Shown here: in pieces, positions 39,530-51,460 of the stretch
Numbering within the stretch: position 1 is the stretch's first letter
How the letters are laid out: each line of letters opens with the position of its first letter
Assembly: GCF_002256285.1 (NCBI RefSeq)
Contig: NZ_NKJE01000003.1
Location: 62,001-126,000 of the forward strand
Origin: Flavobacterium sp. BFFFF1
GTDB lineage: Bacteria > Bacteroidota > Bacteroidia > Flavobacteriales > Flavobacteriaceae
Length of the DNA: 64,000 nt
Reading direction: 5' to 3'
Position numbers and translations under genes: made by a program
Notes under the pieces: generated by a model
What the model saw: only the letters and a program-made list of their open reading frames with translations
The model's database searches: none
Told to the model about the DNA's origin: nothing

Positions 39530-40951
39530 ATGAGAAAGTCAAAACAGACCAGGATCCGGCTTACGTTTATTTTCGCAATCGTTTTTCTACTCTCCCTATC
39601 GGTATACTGTTACCTACGGATTAGCGACCTAAACCGTTCTTTTTATTGGGTAAATCACACCAACCAGGTCAAACTTGAACTTGAAAGTTTTGCTTCCACG
39701 ATTAAGGATGTAGAGCTTGCGCAGCGCGGATACCTGCTTACACGGGATTCCGTATTTCTGGATGAATTTCAAATGCAACTTGATAAAGTCAGTAAAAAGT
39801 TGATTTTTATTAGGAAAATCGTTGCCGACAATAGGCAGCAGGAAACCAATTTAAAAATTCTGGGAGCACTGACGACATCACGACTTGCCGCCATAAAACA
39901 TATCGTTAGCATTGGATCGATTGAAAAAATCCCATATGCCCAAAGAATGAAATACCGTGAACAACGCAAATTCTTCAGGAATCACATCTCAAAAATGATG
40001 GAAGTCGAAGAATCCAACCTTAGGGAAAGAACGCGTTTTATGCAGCGGCAATCGTCACTGACCCCTTTATTCACCATTCTTCTGATGATTTCAGCGCTGT
40101 TTGCATTGGTGTTTTCGTATTACGCAATCAATCGGGAATTGAAGATCTCCGACTTTTTAAAAGGCAGTCTTGAAGAGCGAAAGCAGGAGCTGATTGAAAA
40201 AAACAAGACGCTGCAATCCAATAATAAAGATTTGGAAACTGTCAACAAAGAGCTTGAAGCCTTCACGTATATTTCGAGTCATGACCTGCAGGAACCGCTA
40301 CGGAAAATACAAACGCTGATATCGGTTGTAATTGAAAAGGAATCTGCCCTGCTAACCGAATCTGGTAAAAATTACCTGGAACGCATCCGAACATCGTCTG
40401 AAAGAATGAAATCCCTCATACAAGACCTTCTCGCGTATTCCCGCGTCAATGTCCAGGTTTTTCCTGTTGAGGATTGCAGCCTGCAGCAGATTGTTGACGA
40501 AGTAAAAGAAGACCTCGAAGATGACATTGAGGAAAAAAATGCGGTCATTCATGTACACGGCGAGGCCAACGTAAAAATCATTCCCATGCAATTCAGGCAG
40601 CTGCTCACCAACCTGGTGGCAAATTCGCTAAAGTTCTCGAGGCAGGGAGTCGTCCCGAAAATCTCTATTAAAAACGATTACATCCAAGGCAGCGAAATTG
40701 ATTCTACAAAAGCAGCTCCTGCAATTGATTACTCGCGTATTACCATTTCCGATAATGGAATTGGTTTTGATCTTCAGTACCGCGATCGGATTTTCGATGT
40801 GTTCCAACGTTTGTATAGTGATCAGCAGTACGCTGGTACCGGTATCGGACTGGCGATTGTCAAGAAAATCGTCGAAAACCACAAAGGGTTTATCACCGTC
40901 GACAGTGTTGAAGGACAGGGGACTACTTTCAGCGTATACCTGCCTGCCTGA
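39530..40951 (+). CDS. CHASE3-type sensor histidine kinase
   Basis: N-terminal TM and CHASE3-like region (ELAQRGYLLTRDSVFLDEF); HisKA/HATPase motifs. Confidence 0.92.
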   Translation: MRKSKQTRIRLTFIFAIVFLLSLSVYCYLRISDLNRSFYWVNHTNQVKLELESFASTIKDVELAQRGYLLTRDSVFLDEFQMQLDKVSKKLIFIRKIVADNRQQETNLKILGALTTSRLAAIKHIVSIGSIEKIPYAQRMKYREQRKFFRNHISKMMEVEESNLRERTRFMQRQSSLTPLFTILLMISALFALVFSYYAINRELKISDFLKGSLEERKQELIEKNKTLQSNNKDLETVNKELEAFTYISSHDLQEPLRKIQTLISVVIEKESALLTESGKNYLERIRTSSERMKSLIQDLLAYSRVNVQVFPVEDCSLQQIVDEVKEDLEDDIEEKNAVIHVHGEANVKIIPMQFRQLLTNLVANSLKFSRQGVVPKISIKNDYIQGSEIDSTKAAPAIDYSRITISDNGIGFDLQYRDRIFDVFQRLYSDQQYAGTGIGLAIVKKIVENHKGFITVDSVEGQGTTFSVYLPA

Positions 40952-41072
40952 TTTTTTGAAATCCTGTCCGTTTAGAATTCCGTAACAATTAAAACTAATT
41001 CTGTAAAACAGGATTTTGATGGTTTTAGCAATTTTACAATATTGAATAGCTAACCATTAAATCCTTGAAATC

Positions 41073-41243
41073 ATGAAAACAAAATTGATGCGAATGCTGG
41101 TACTGATCACGATATTGATCACTTTTACCAATTGTGAACTGGTGGAAGGCATCTTTAAAGCCGGCGTGGGTGTTGGCATATTTATTGTAATCGCGGTCAT
41201 CGCTGCGATTATTTATGTCATCAGCCGATTTGGAAAAAAATGA
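41073..41243 (+). CDS. Small single-TM lipoprotein-like protein (56 aa; absent from the ORF track)
   Basis: MKTKLMRMLVLITILITFTNCELVEGIFKAGVGVGIFIVIAVIAAIIYVISRFGKK*, followed by a strong terminator. Confidence 0.65.
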   Translation: MKTKLMRMLVLITILITFTNCELVEGIFKAGVGVGIFIVIAVIAAIIYVISRFGKK

Positions 41244-41265
41244 TTTAAAAAATCGATAAATAAAG

Positions 41266-41290
41266 AAATCCCGCTTAGGCGGGATTTTTT

Positions 41291-41291
<1 letters not shown>
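41266..41291 (+). terminator. Intrinsic terminator
   Basis: AAATCCCGC-TTAG-GCGGGATTT then T run. Confidence 0.92.
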
Positions 41292-43741
<2,450 letters not shown>

Positions 43742-43770
<29 letters not shown>

Positions 43771-45133
43771 TTACACCAAAAGCATTTGCCCGGACTGCCT
43801 GAAGCTTGCCGACGCGAAGATCGTATTCCAGGATGAAAAGGTATGGATGCTCAAGCATTGCCGGGAGCATGGTGACAGCAAAGTATTGCTCGCCGATGAC
43901 ATTGAATATTATAAACAGATCCGGAACTACAACAAGCAATCTGAAATGCCTTTGAGATTCAATACCAAGGTACACTATGGCTGCCCCTACGACTGTGGTT
44001 TATGTACAGATCACGAGCAACATTCCTGCTTAACAGTGGTTGAAGTCACCGATCGGTGTAACCTTTCCTGCCCGACCTGCTATGCAAACTCAGGACCTAA
44101 TTATGGCAGGCACCGCACTTTAGAAGAAATTGAAAAAATGTTTGATACGGTTGTGGCTAATGAAGGAGCGCCGGATGTAGTTCAGATTTCAGGAGGTGAA
44201 CCGACGGTACATCCCGATTTTTTTAAGATTCTTGACATCGCCAAATCGAAGCCTATTAAGCATTTAATGGTAAACACTAACGGAATCCGTATTGCAAAGG
44301 ATATCCGGTTCGTGGAAAAACTAGCCTCGTACATGCCTGATTTTGAAATTTACCTGCAGTTTGACAGTTTCCGCCCAGAGGTTCTGGAAAAACTCCGTGG
44401 AGAAAACCTGGTCGAAATTCGGCGAAAAGCAATTGAACACCTCAATGCTTTTAACATTTCAACGACGCTGGTAATTACGCTTCAAAAAGGCGAAAATGAC
44501 GACGAGATTGGGGAAATACTCGAATATGCCGTCAGCCAGAAATGTGTCCGCGGCGTGACATTCCAACCGACACAGGTTGCGGGGCGAAATGACAACTATG
44601 ATGACAGTAAGGGCCGTATCACCCTAACCGAAGTCCGCCGTAAAATTTATGAGCAATACCCAATTTTTACACCGCAGGACCTGATTCCGGTACCGTGTAA
44701 CCCCGATGCACTTTGCATGGCGTATGCGTTAAAAATTGACGGAGAAGTAATTCCAATGACGCATTTAATAAACCCGGAGGATCTGCTCAACAATTCTAAA
44801 AACACCATCGTTTTCGAGCATGATGAAAAACTAAAGGAACATATGCTGACGTTATTCAGCACTGGAATTTCGGTTGATTGTGCTGAAGATACGTTCGGTG
44901 AACTGATGTGCTGCCTGCCCAAAGTACAGTCAGAAACTTTGGGCTATGACAATTTATTTCGTATTATTATCATGAATTTCATGGATGCCTATGATTTTGA
45001 CGTCCGTGCGGTAAAAAAATCATGTGTACACATCGTTAGTGATAAGATGAAAATCATTCCGTTCGAAACCATGAATATCTTTTACCGCGAAAACCAGATC
45101 GAAGCAATTAGGAACGAATTAAACAAGATGTAA
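43742..45133 (+). CDS. Radical SAM protein of the MJ0619/Tes-like family
   Basis: CPDC...C..H N-terminal zinc-ribbon-like; GCPYDCGLCTDHEQHSC; radical SAM CNLSCPTC; VQISGGEPTVHP. Confidence 0.88.
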
Positions 45134-45321
45134 TGGAATTTATCGGAATACTCATTTTTTTGATTGTCATCATCAGTCCGCTGTCCGCGGTATTCAGCCT
45201 GATCGTATATTGGGCAACCAAAAATGAAGAAACAAAAAAAGTGGCAATGCGTGTCCTGAATGGCAGTGTAATTGCCTTTGTTATTGGTTTCGGAAGCTGT
45301 GTTGCATTGCTCAATTCCTGA
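45133..45321 (+). CDS. Small membrane protein
   Basis: Two hydrophobic helices; start overlaps radical SAM stop (TAATGG). Confidence 0.6.
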   Translation: MEFIGILIFLIVIISPLSAVFSLIVYWATKNEETKKVAMRVLNGSVIAFVIGFGSCVALLNS

Positions 45322-45396
45322 CCGGTTTACATTTAACTATGCCTTAACAATATAATCCCCTGTAACTGAATATTTTTGCTTACTATATTTAAAAAT

Positions 45397-46803
45397 ATGC
45401 GAGACACAAACGTTATAAGACTACTCATCCCCGCCTGTCTTGTGCTGCTGTTTACGTCGTGCCAAAAGCAATTCGGCAATGATAATTTTACAGCCTATTT
45501 TGGCGGCGAAGTTTCTAATCCCACTACACCTTATATCCTGTTCTGCAAAGGCGCTAAAGTGATTGACACCATCAGACTCAAGAAAGACAACACGTTTATG
45601 ATGAAGTTCGATTCGCTGACCCCGGGGCTTTACAGTTTTAAAAGTGAACCGGAATACCAATATATCTATTTCGATAAAAACGACAGCCTGATGGTCCGCA
45701 TCAACGCGAACGATTTTGACGAATCCATCGTTTTCTGTGGCCGCGGAGAGGATAAAAACAACTTCATGATGGAGCTATACCTCAAAAATGAGCGTGAAAG
45801 GAAAAAGATTTACGACGTTTTTGAATACGATTATCCGAATTTCAAAAAAAACATAGATTCTGCACAGGCCTCCAAAAGAAAGTTCTATGAAGCTAAAAAG
45901 GAAGAAATCAAATGGGACGATAATTTTGATGCTTATGCTAAGGCTATGCTCGACTACAATTACTTTTCAAAGAAAGAAATTTATCCCGTTGTCCATGAGA
46001 TGCGTACCGGAATTGCAGTAAAGGAAGACCTTCCAAAAGACTATTATTCGCATCGCAAAAGCATTGATTATAATGATGCAAAACTCACCGATTTCTCACC
46101 ATACGTGCGCTATCTAACCTGTATGCTGAACAATATGGCACTCAGTAAAGAACTGCCCAATGTGTCGGAGGCCGATCAGTCTTTGGAAATGAACGTACGC
46201 AAACTGCACATTGCAGATTCCCTTTTCAGAAACCAAAGTATTAAAAACGCCATCCTGAACAATATCGCTTTTACCTATTTGCTGGAAGATCAGAATATCG
46301 TAAACAACAAGAAGTTTTTAGACAAATACCACGCGTTGTCCACCGATAAAAGCAAGCATAACGAGATCTTAAAAATCGGAAATGCCATCCAAAAGTTGAA
46401 GGAAGGCAATGAACTTCCCGAAGTGGGTTTGCTGGACCGAAACGACCACTCCGTCGATTTCCCTTCACTAATTACGCGCAAAACAGTATTGTTTTTCTGG
46501 ACAGAAAGCCTCGAATCGCATGTGATCGCCGCACATAAAAAGATTATAGAATTGCGGAAACGCCATCCGGACTATAACTTTATTGCCATCAACGTAGACC
46601 GTGACCAGGAAAAATGGAAAAAAAACCTGAACAATTATAAATTTGACGGCATACAGGAATACCGCGCCTCCGATTTCGAGCAGATTAAAGACAAATGGGT
46701 CATCAATAAAATACACCGAACCATGCTGCTGAACGCCGACGGTACCATCGACAATGCCTTCGTGAGCCTGTTTGACCTGAAATTTGAAGACAACCTGAAA
46801 TAG
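45397..46803 (+). CDS. TlpA/thioredoxin-like lipoprotein with divergent active site
   Basis: Lipobox VLLFTSC; C-terminal TRKTVLFFWTESLESHVIAAHKKIIELRKRHPDYNFIAINVD, with no CXXC. Confidence 0.72.
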   Translation: MRDTNVIRLLIPACLVLLFTSCQKQFGNDNFTAYFGGEVSNPTTPYILFCKGAKVIDTIRLKKDNTFMMKFDSLTPGLYSFKSEPEYQYIYFDKNDSLMVRINANDFDESIVFCGRGEDKNNFMMELYLKNERERKKIYDVFEYDYPNFKKNIDSAQASKRKFYEAKKEEIKWDDNFDAYAKAMLDYNYFSKKEIYPVVHEMRTGIAVKEDLPKDYYSHRKSIDYNDAKLTDFSPYVRYLTCMLNNMALSKELPNVSEADQSLEMNVRKLHIADSLFRNQSIKNAILNNIAFTYLLEDQNIVNNKKFLDKYHALSTDKSKHNEILKIGNAIQKLKEGNELPEVGLLDRNDHSVDFPSLITRKTVLFFWTESLESHVIAAHKKIIELRKRHPDYNFIAINVDRDQEKWKKNLNNYKFDGIQEYRASDFEQIKDKWVINKIHRTMLLNADGTIDNAFVSLFDLKFEDNLK

Positions 46804-46863
46804 TTTGGAAATTCGGTAATTGACGAATGAGACAATTAGATAATTAGCGAATTAGAAAATGAA

Positions 46864-46893
46864 AAATCCCGACGTAATTGACGGGATTTTTTT
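46864..46893 (+). terminator. Intrinsic terminator, copy 1
   Basis: AATCCCG...CGGGATTTTTTT. Confidence 0.8.
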
Positions 46894-46950
46894 ATTGTAA
46901 CTGTAGCTAGCGAATTTTAAAATGAGATAATTAGATAATGGGGTAATGAA

Positions 46951-46976
46951 AATCCCGTCGTAACTGACGGGATTTT
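46951..46976. terminator. Intrinsic terminator-like hairpin, copy 2
   Basis: AATCCCGTC-GTAACT-GACGGGATT. Confidence 0.6.
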
Positions 46977-47047
46977 GATATTGTAACCTGGAAACTAAAT
47001 CTCCAATTGTATAATTCGCTAATTATCTCATTTTCTAATTATCCAAT

Positions 47048-47704
47048 CTACTGATTCCCTTTGTTGTAATCCGCAAGGAATTGTGCCAGACCAAGATCAG
47101 TCAATGGATGTTTCAACAACCCAAGGATGGCTGAAAGTGGTCCCGTCATGACATCAGCGCCGATTTTTGCACAATTCACGATGTGCATCGTATGACGTAC
47201 TGAAGCCGCAAGAATTTCGGTTTCGTATCCATAATTATCATAGATTCCGCGGATCTCCTCAATCAGGTTCAACCCATCTGTAGAAATATCGTCCAAACGA
47301 CCGATAAAAGGCGACACATACGTAGCTCCGGCTTTAGCAGCCAATAACGCCTGCCCGGCCGAAAATACCAACGTCACATTGGTCTTCACTCCTTTTTCAG
47401 AAAAGTACTTACAGGCTTTGATGCCTTCTTTCGTCATCGGAAGTTTCACGACAATCTGCTCATGCAGGTCGGCAAGCTCCTCACCTTCCCGAATCATGCC
47501 ATCGTAATCCACCGCAATCACCTCAGCACTCACATCACCATCGACGATACTGCAGATGTCTACATAATGTTTCAGGATGTTGTTTTTCCCGGTAATGCCT
47601 TCCTTAGCCATCAGTGATGGATTCGTGGTTACGCCATCAAGTACCCCTAAAGCCTGCGCTTCTTTAATCTCATTCAGGTTGGCGGTGTCAATAAAAAATT
47701 TCAT
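47048..47704 (-). CDS. fsa: Transaldolase / fructose-6-phosphate aldolase
   Basis: [64 protein letters not shown]. Confidence 0.93.
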   Translation of the reverse strand: MKFFIDTANLNEIKEAQALGVLDGVTTNPSLMAKEGITGKNNILKHYVDICSIVDGDVSAEVIAVDYDGMIREGEELADLHEQIVVKLPMTKEGIKACKYFSEKGVKTNVTLVFSAGQALLAAKAGATYVSPFIGRLDDISTDGLNLIEEIRGIYDNYGYETEILAASVRHTMHIVNCAKIGADVMTGPLSAILGLLKHPLTDLGLAQFLADYNKGNQ

Positions 47705-47916
47705 GTTTTATATATTAAAGTTGTGTTTATGCTTTCGGCGCTGCCTTCGGCCCGGGCTGTTCGCTGTATCTTTTTTTGCCTGATGCCCTGAACAGAGTCA
47801 GGAATTTGTCCGGCAAAAAAAGGATGTCGCTGCCATCCCTAGCGCAATTCCGGTGCGAAATTACGATTATAGTTTTAAGTGGCAAAGTGGCAAAGTGACA
47901 AAATCGCAGCGCCCAT

Positions 47917-48147
47917 TTAAGACACCGTATTGTTCCGGTCGCGGAGGCCCGATTCCAGCTTGTCGATTTTATCCTGCAACTCGTCCAGTTTCTCCATCAA
48001 TTCTTCATGGTGCTCCTCCACCTGGCCCATTGCAGTAAGCGCTTTTGTCAATCGTCTCAGAAAAATCCAGGCGAATACAAAAATGAATATTACGATCCCG
48101 AATTTAATCATTTCCGAAATCATCCGGAGTATCTCGTTATTTTCCAT
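47917..48147 (-). CDS. Small membrane/coiled-coil hypothetical protein
   Basis: One TM then coiled coil (LMEKLDELQDKIDKLESGL). Confidence 0.55.
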   Translation of the reverse strand: MENNEILRMISEMIKFGIVIFIFVFAWIFLRRLTKALTAMGQVEEHHEELMEKLDELQDKIDKLESGLRDRNNTVS

Positions 48148-48204
48148 CTGCCTTTTTTACTTTGTTACTTTGCAACTTTTGACTTTTGACTTTTGACTTT
48201 ACAA

Positions 48205-49005
48205 CTACAACTTATAATGATTCATCAGCATTTTCTCATACATCTTGTCCGGCAGTATCCTTTTCAACACGATGGAAAACCTTGATAAGAATGGCCCTAC
48301 CTTATAATGGATGTTTGGTTTTGGGGTATTGATAATCTTGTATATAGCACCACCCATCAACGCCGGATCATCTCCGCCTCCAACCTGGCTGTTAATCACT
48401 TCAATGGTTTTGGCATATGCTCCATACGGCGAAGCCTGGCTTACTCGAACGTGATAACGGTGCGCGGCAATATTTGTGGCAAATTCGCCCGGCGCTACAT
48501 TCGTCACCTCAATCCCGAAGGGCTTAACCTCCATCCGCAACGCTTCAGTGACATATTCTAACGCGCCTTTGGATGCTGAATACACAGACCTGTAAGGCAA
48601 GCCCATGTAACCGGCAATCGATGTGATATTGATAATCAATCCTGATTTCTGGATGCGCATCTGCGGCAGTACGGCTTTCATAACCTCAATCGGGCCAAAA
48701 AGGTTCGTTTCAAAATTGTTTCGGATTTCGTCAGTTGGGATTTCTTCCAGCGGACCCAGGATCCCTACGCCGGCATTGTTCACGAGCACATCGATACGGC
48801 CTTCAGCAGCGAGCAGCTTTGCCACCGCATTATTGATGCTTTCCACATCGCGTACTTCGAGCTGTAAAAGTCGAAAAACGGAATCAGTGATTTTATCGGG
48901 ATTGCGGCTGGTGCCATAAACGGTATAGCCCTTTTCGTGCAGGAATTCACCTATGGATTTTCCAAGTCCGGACGAAGCGCCGGTAATAAGGACAACTTTT
49001 TTCAT
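48205..49005 (-). CDS. SDR-family oxidoreductase
   Basis: VVLITGASSGLGKSIG, NNAG, YSASKGALE. Confidence 0.94.
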   Translation of the reverse strand: MKKVVLITGASSGLGKSIGEFLHEKGYTVYGTSRNPDKITDSVFRLLQLEVRDVESINNAVAKLLAAEGRIDVLVNNAGVGILGPLEEIPTDEIRNNFETNLFGPIEVMKAVLPQMRIQKSGLIINITSIAGYMGLPYRSVYSASKGALEYVTEALRMEVKPFGIEVTNVAPGEFATNIAAHRYHVRVSQASPYGAYAKTIEVINSQVGGGDDPALMGGAIYKIINTPKPNIHYKVGPFLSRFSIVLKRILPDKMYEKMLMNHYKL

Positions 49006-49120
49006 GTGGGTCGTGTTTAGCCCTGATGGAAGCGGCATCCTTTTTATTTTTCCTTTAAAAATAAAAAGATATAGCGGACAGCAGGAATAGCTTCAAATTA
49101 TGGTTCGCCCAAAAATAGAA

Positions 49121-49140
49121 AAATCCCGATGAATCGGGAC
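49121..49140 (-). terminator. Terminator of the SRP RNA gene
   Basis: TCCCGAT-TC-ATCGGGA followed by T run on minus strand. Confidence 0.7.
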
Positions 49141-49156
49141 TACAAAAAAGAAAAAA

Positions 49157-49256
49157 TGGCAAGCGACCTACATCGCACCGCTCAACCACGTACCCTTGCT
49201 ATGTTCCCATCCTGGGGGATTCTGCAGGAGCTGGTCGTGTAGGACTTGCCGTTGCA
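49157..49256 (-). ncRNA. ffs: Signal recognition particle RNA, bacterial small type
   Basis: Minus strand GCAAGTCCTACACGACCAGCTCCTGCAGAATCCCCCAGGATGGGAACATAGCAAGGGTACGTGGTTGAGCGGTGCGATGTAGGTCGCTTGCC: long hairpin with GGGAACATAGCA domain IV-like loop. Confidence 0.82.
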
Positions 49257-49339
49257 AATATACAATCTTTTTGTATTTTCGCAAGCGGTGCGGTGCAATA
49301 TGCCCGCATTTTTAAAACGCAATTATGCAACTCATCCTT

Positions 49340-50386
49340 ATGAAAAAATATAACTTACTCGCGCTCATTTCGTTAAACGCCCTGGTAATCGGTTGTGGCG
49401 ATGGTAAAAAAGATCATTTCAGTTTTGACGAATCGAAATTTGAAGAAAAATACACGAATACCCAAAGCGTTTCCATCGCACTTTTAAACGGCGATGACAA
49501 GGAAATTGACAGTGTGGCTTATTTTGTAAATGACAAAAGGGTTGCCGGAAGCAAGGACCTGAAAGCAGTATCTTATCCACTCAGCGGCGCTGCATTGGGT
49601 TACCAGGAATTGGTCGCAAAGGTATATTATGGCGGGAACAAGGAGCCGGAACAGGTAATCGGACGGATTGAAGTGGTGTCGGCAGTTTCACCGAAGCTGC
49701 TGAAATACACCGTAGTCAACACGTTTCCACATGATACCACTTCTTTCACCGAAGGGCTTGAATTTTACCGCGATACCTTGCTTGAGGGTACCGGCCAATA
49801 TGGCGCGTCTAAATTGCTGAAGGTCGATTACAAAACCGGTAGGATTTTGAAAGAAAGTCCGTTGCAAAGTGAGTATTTTGGCGAAGGCATTACGGTATTG
49901 GGAGGTAAAATCTACCAATTGACCTATAAGGAAAAAACAGGTTTTATCTACAATGCGGACACCTGGAAACTGGAGAAGACATTTACTTATGACCGCGATA
50001 TCGAAGGCTGGGGAATGACGAATGACGGCAACTACATTTATCAGACGGATGGTTCTGAAAAAATATGGAAAATGGATCCGGCAACGCAAAAAATGATCGG
50101 GTCGGTGAATGTATATTCAGCGTCAGACAAAGTCAAACAGCTCAACGAACTGCAATGGGTTGACGGTGTGATGTATGCCAATGTCTGGCAAAAGGACCTA
50201 ATCGCAGTGATCAAAGCGGATACGGGAGACGTTACGGGCATTTTAGACCTTTCCGGTTTACGCACAAGCCTGACTTACAAACAGTCAGAAGTACTGAACG
50301 GCATCGCTTACAATCCGAAAACGAAAACATTTTTCGTCACTGGTAAGAACTGGGATAAGCTGTTTGAAATCAGGATCACGGAATAG
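49340..50386 (+). CDS. Glutaminyl-peptide cyclotransferase (plant/bacterial type)
   Basis: FPHDTTSFTEGLEFYRDTLLEGTGQYGASKLLKVD; EGWGMTNDGNYIYQTDGSEKIWKMDP. Confidence 0.92.
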   Translation: MKKYNLLALISLNALVIGCGDGKKDHFSFDESKFEEKYTNTQSVSIALLNGDDKEIDSVAYFVNDKRVAGSKDLKAVSYPLSGAALGYQELVAKVYYGGNKEPEQVIGRIEVVSAVSPKLLKYTVVNTFPHDTTSFTEGLEFYRDTLLEGTGQYGASKLLKVDYKTGRILKESPLQSEYFGEGITVLGGKIYQLTYKEKTGFIYNADTWKLEKTFTYDRDIEGWGMTNDGNYIYQTDGSEKIWKMDPATQKMIGSVNVYSASDKVKQLNELQWVDGVMYANVWQKDLIAVIKADTGDVTGILDLSGLRTSLTYKQSEVLNGIAYNPKTKTFFVTGKNWDKLFEIRITE

Positions 50387-50575
50387 CCTGCAAAATTTTG
50401 GTAGAGCGATATCAATACGTTTAAAAAAAGCGTCCTTTTTTTAAAGCGCCTTTTTTCACTTCATTGGAAATTTACTCAGGTGAAGAACAAAAAATTATTG
50501 TATCATTTTACCTGCGCTCGTAATTTCTACTTCGCAATTCATAATTTGTAATTTGTAATTCATAATTCAACCAAC

Positions 50576-51025
50576 ATGCTGCCGTACCTTAAAACCATTG
50601 CCACCCTCATCCTATTTTCCCTGTGCGGAAATCATTTCGTCTCTGCACAAACAGATACAGCAAACAAGGAGCATCTTCACACGATTACAGGCAGGATCAC
50701 AGACCAGGACGGTTTCCCGGTTCCCGGCGCGATGGTAATGATCAATAAAACAGGTCGAGGCGTACTGACAGATATTGCCGGAAATTTCTCAATATCCGCT
50801 TATGAAGGAGAACTTTTGATCGTCAATGCACTCAGTTATAACAAAGCGGAGATTATCATCAGCACAAACCGGCAATACAATATTTCCATTAAACAGGAAT
50901 TACAGGGCACAGGACCACCGGTAATCATTGAAACGTTCCGTAAACGCACATTCTTCGGGCGTATCTTCCACGCTATTGGCAATTTTTTCCGGGGGAAAGG
51001 TGAATTCGGCGTGCGCGTTTCTTAA
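50576..51025 (+). CDS. Carboxypeptidase-like regulatory domain secreted protein
   Basis: Signal peptide; ITGRITDQDGFPVPGAMVMINKTGRGVLTDIAGNFSISA. Confidence 0.82.
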   Translation: MLPYLKTIATLILFSLCGNHFVSAQTDTANKEHLHTITGRITDQDGFPVPGAMVMINKTGRGVLTDIAGNFSISAYEGELLIVNALSYNKAEIIISTNRQYNISIKQELQGTGPPVIIETFRKRTFFGRIFHAIGNFFRGKGEFGVRVS

Positions 51026-51101
51026 AAAATAGTTAAATAACTATTTTTATAGTTGTGTAACTAAAAATATAGTTGTACGTTTGATTTCAAATTAAGCAAC
51101 T

Positions 51102-51458
51102 ATGCAAAATCTCACGAATAAAGAAGAAGAAATCATGCACATCCTTTGGAAGCTGAAGAAAGCTTTCGTCAAGGATGTGATGGCAGAAATTACTTCGGAC
51201 CAGCCACACTACAACACGCTGTCTACCATCATCCGAAATCTTGAAGAGAAAGGCTACGTGTCACATACCGCTTATGGAAACACACACCAGTACTTTCCGA
51301 TTGTTGCCCTGGAAGATTACAGGAAAAAGTTTATGAACACTGCGATCGAGAATTACTTCAACAATTCTTACAAGAATATGGTTTCGTTTTTTGCGCAGGA
51401 AGAAAAAATATCTGCCAAGGAACTTCGTGAAATCCTTGACATCATCGAAAAGAAATAG
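51102..51458 (+). CDS. BlaI/MecI/CopY family transcriptional regulator
   Basis: LTNKEEEIMHILWKLKKAFVKDVMAEI...LSTIIRNLEEKGYV. Confidence 0.93.
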   Translation: MQNLTNKEEEIMHILWKLKKAFVKDVMAEITSDQPHYNTLSTIIRNLEEKGYVSHTAYGNTHQYFPIVALEDYRKKFMNTAIENYFNNSYKNMVSFFAQEEKISAKELREILDIIEKK

Positions 51459-51460
51459 CC

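Larger units (their letters stand above)
46838..47028. repeat. Low-complexity intergenic repeat block with two terminator copies and a 17-bp perfect inverted repeat
   Basis: AGATAATTAGCGAATTA (46838-46854) and its reverse complement (47012-47028). Confidence 0.7.

Noticed and set aside
46838-47028. Insertion sequence or MITE bounded by the 17-bp inverted repeat
   Set aside because: No transposase and no visible target-site duplication. The arms lie inside AATTAG low-complexity repeats, so repeat expansion is simpler.
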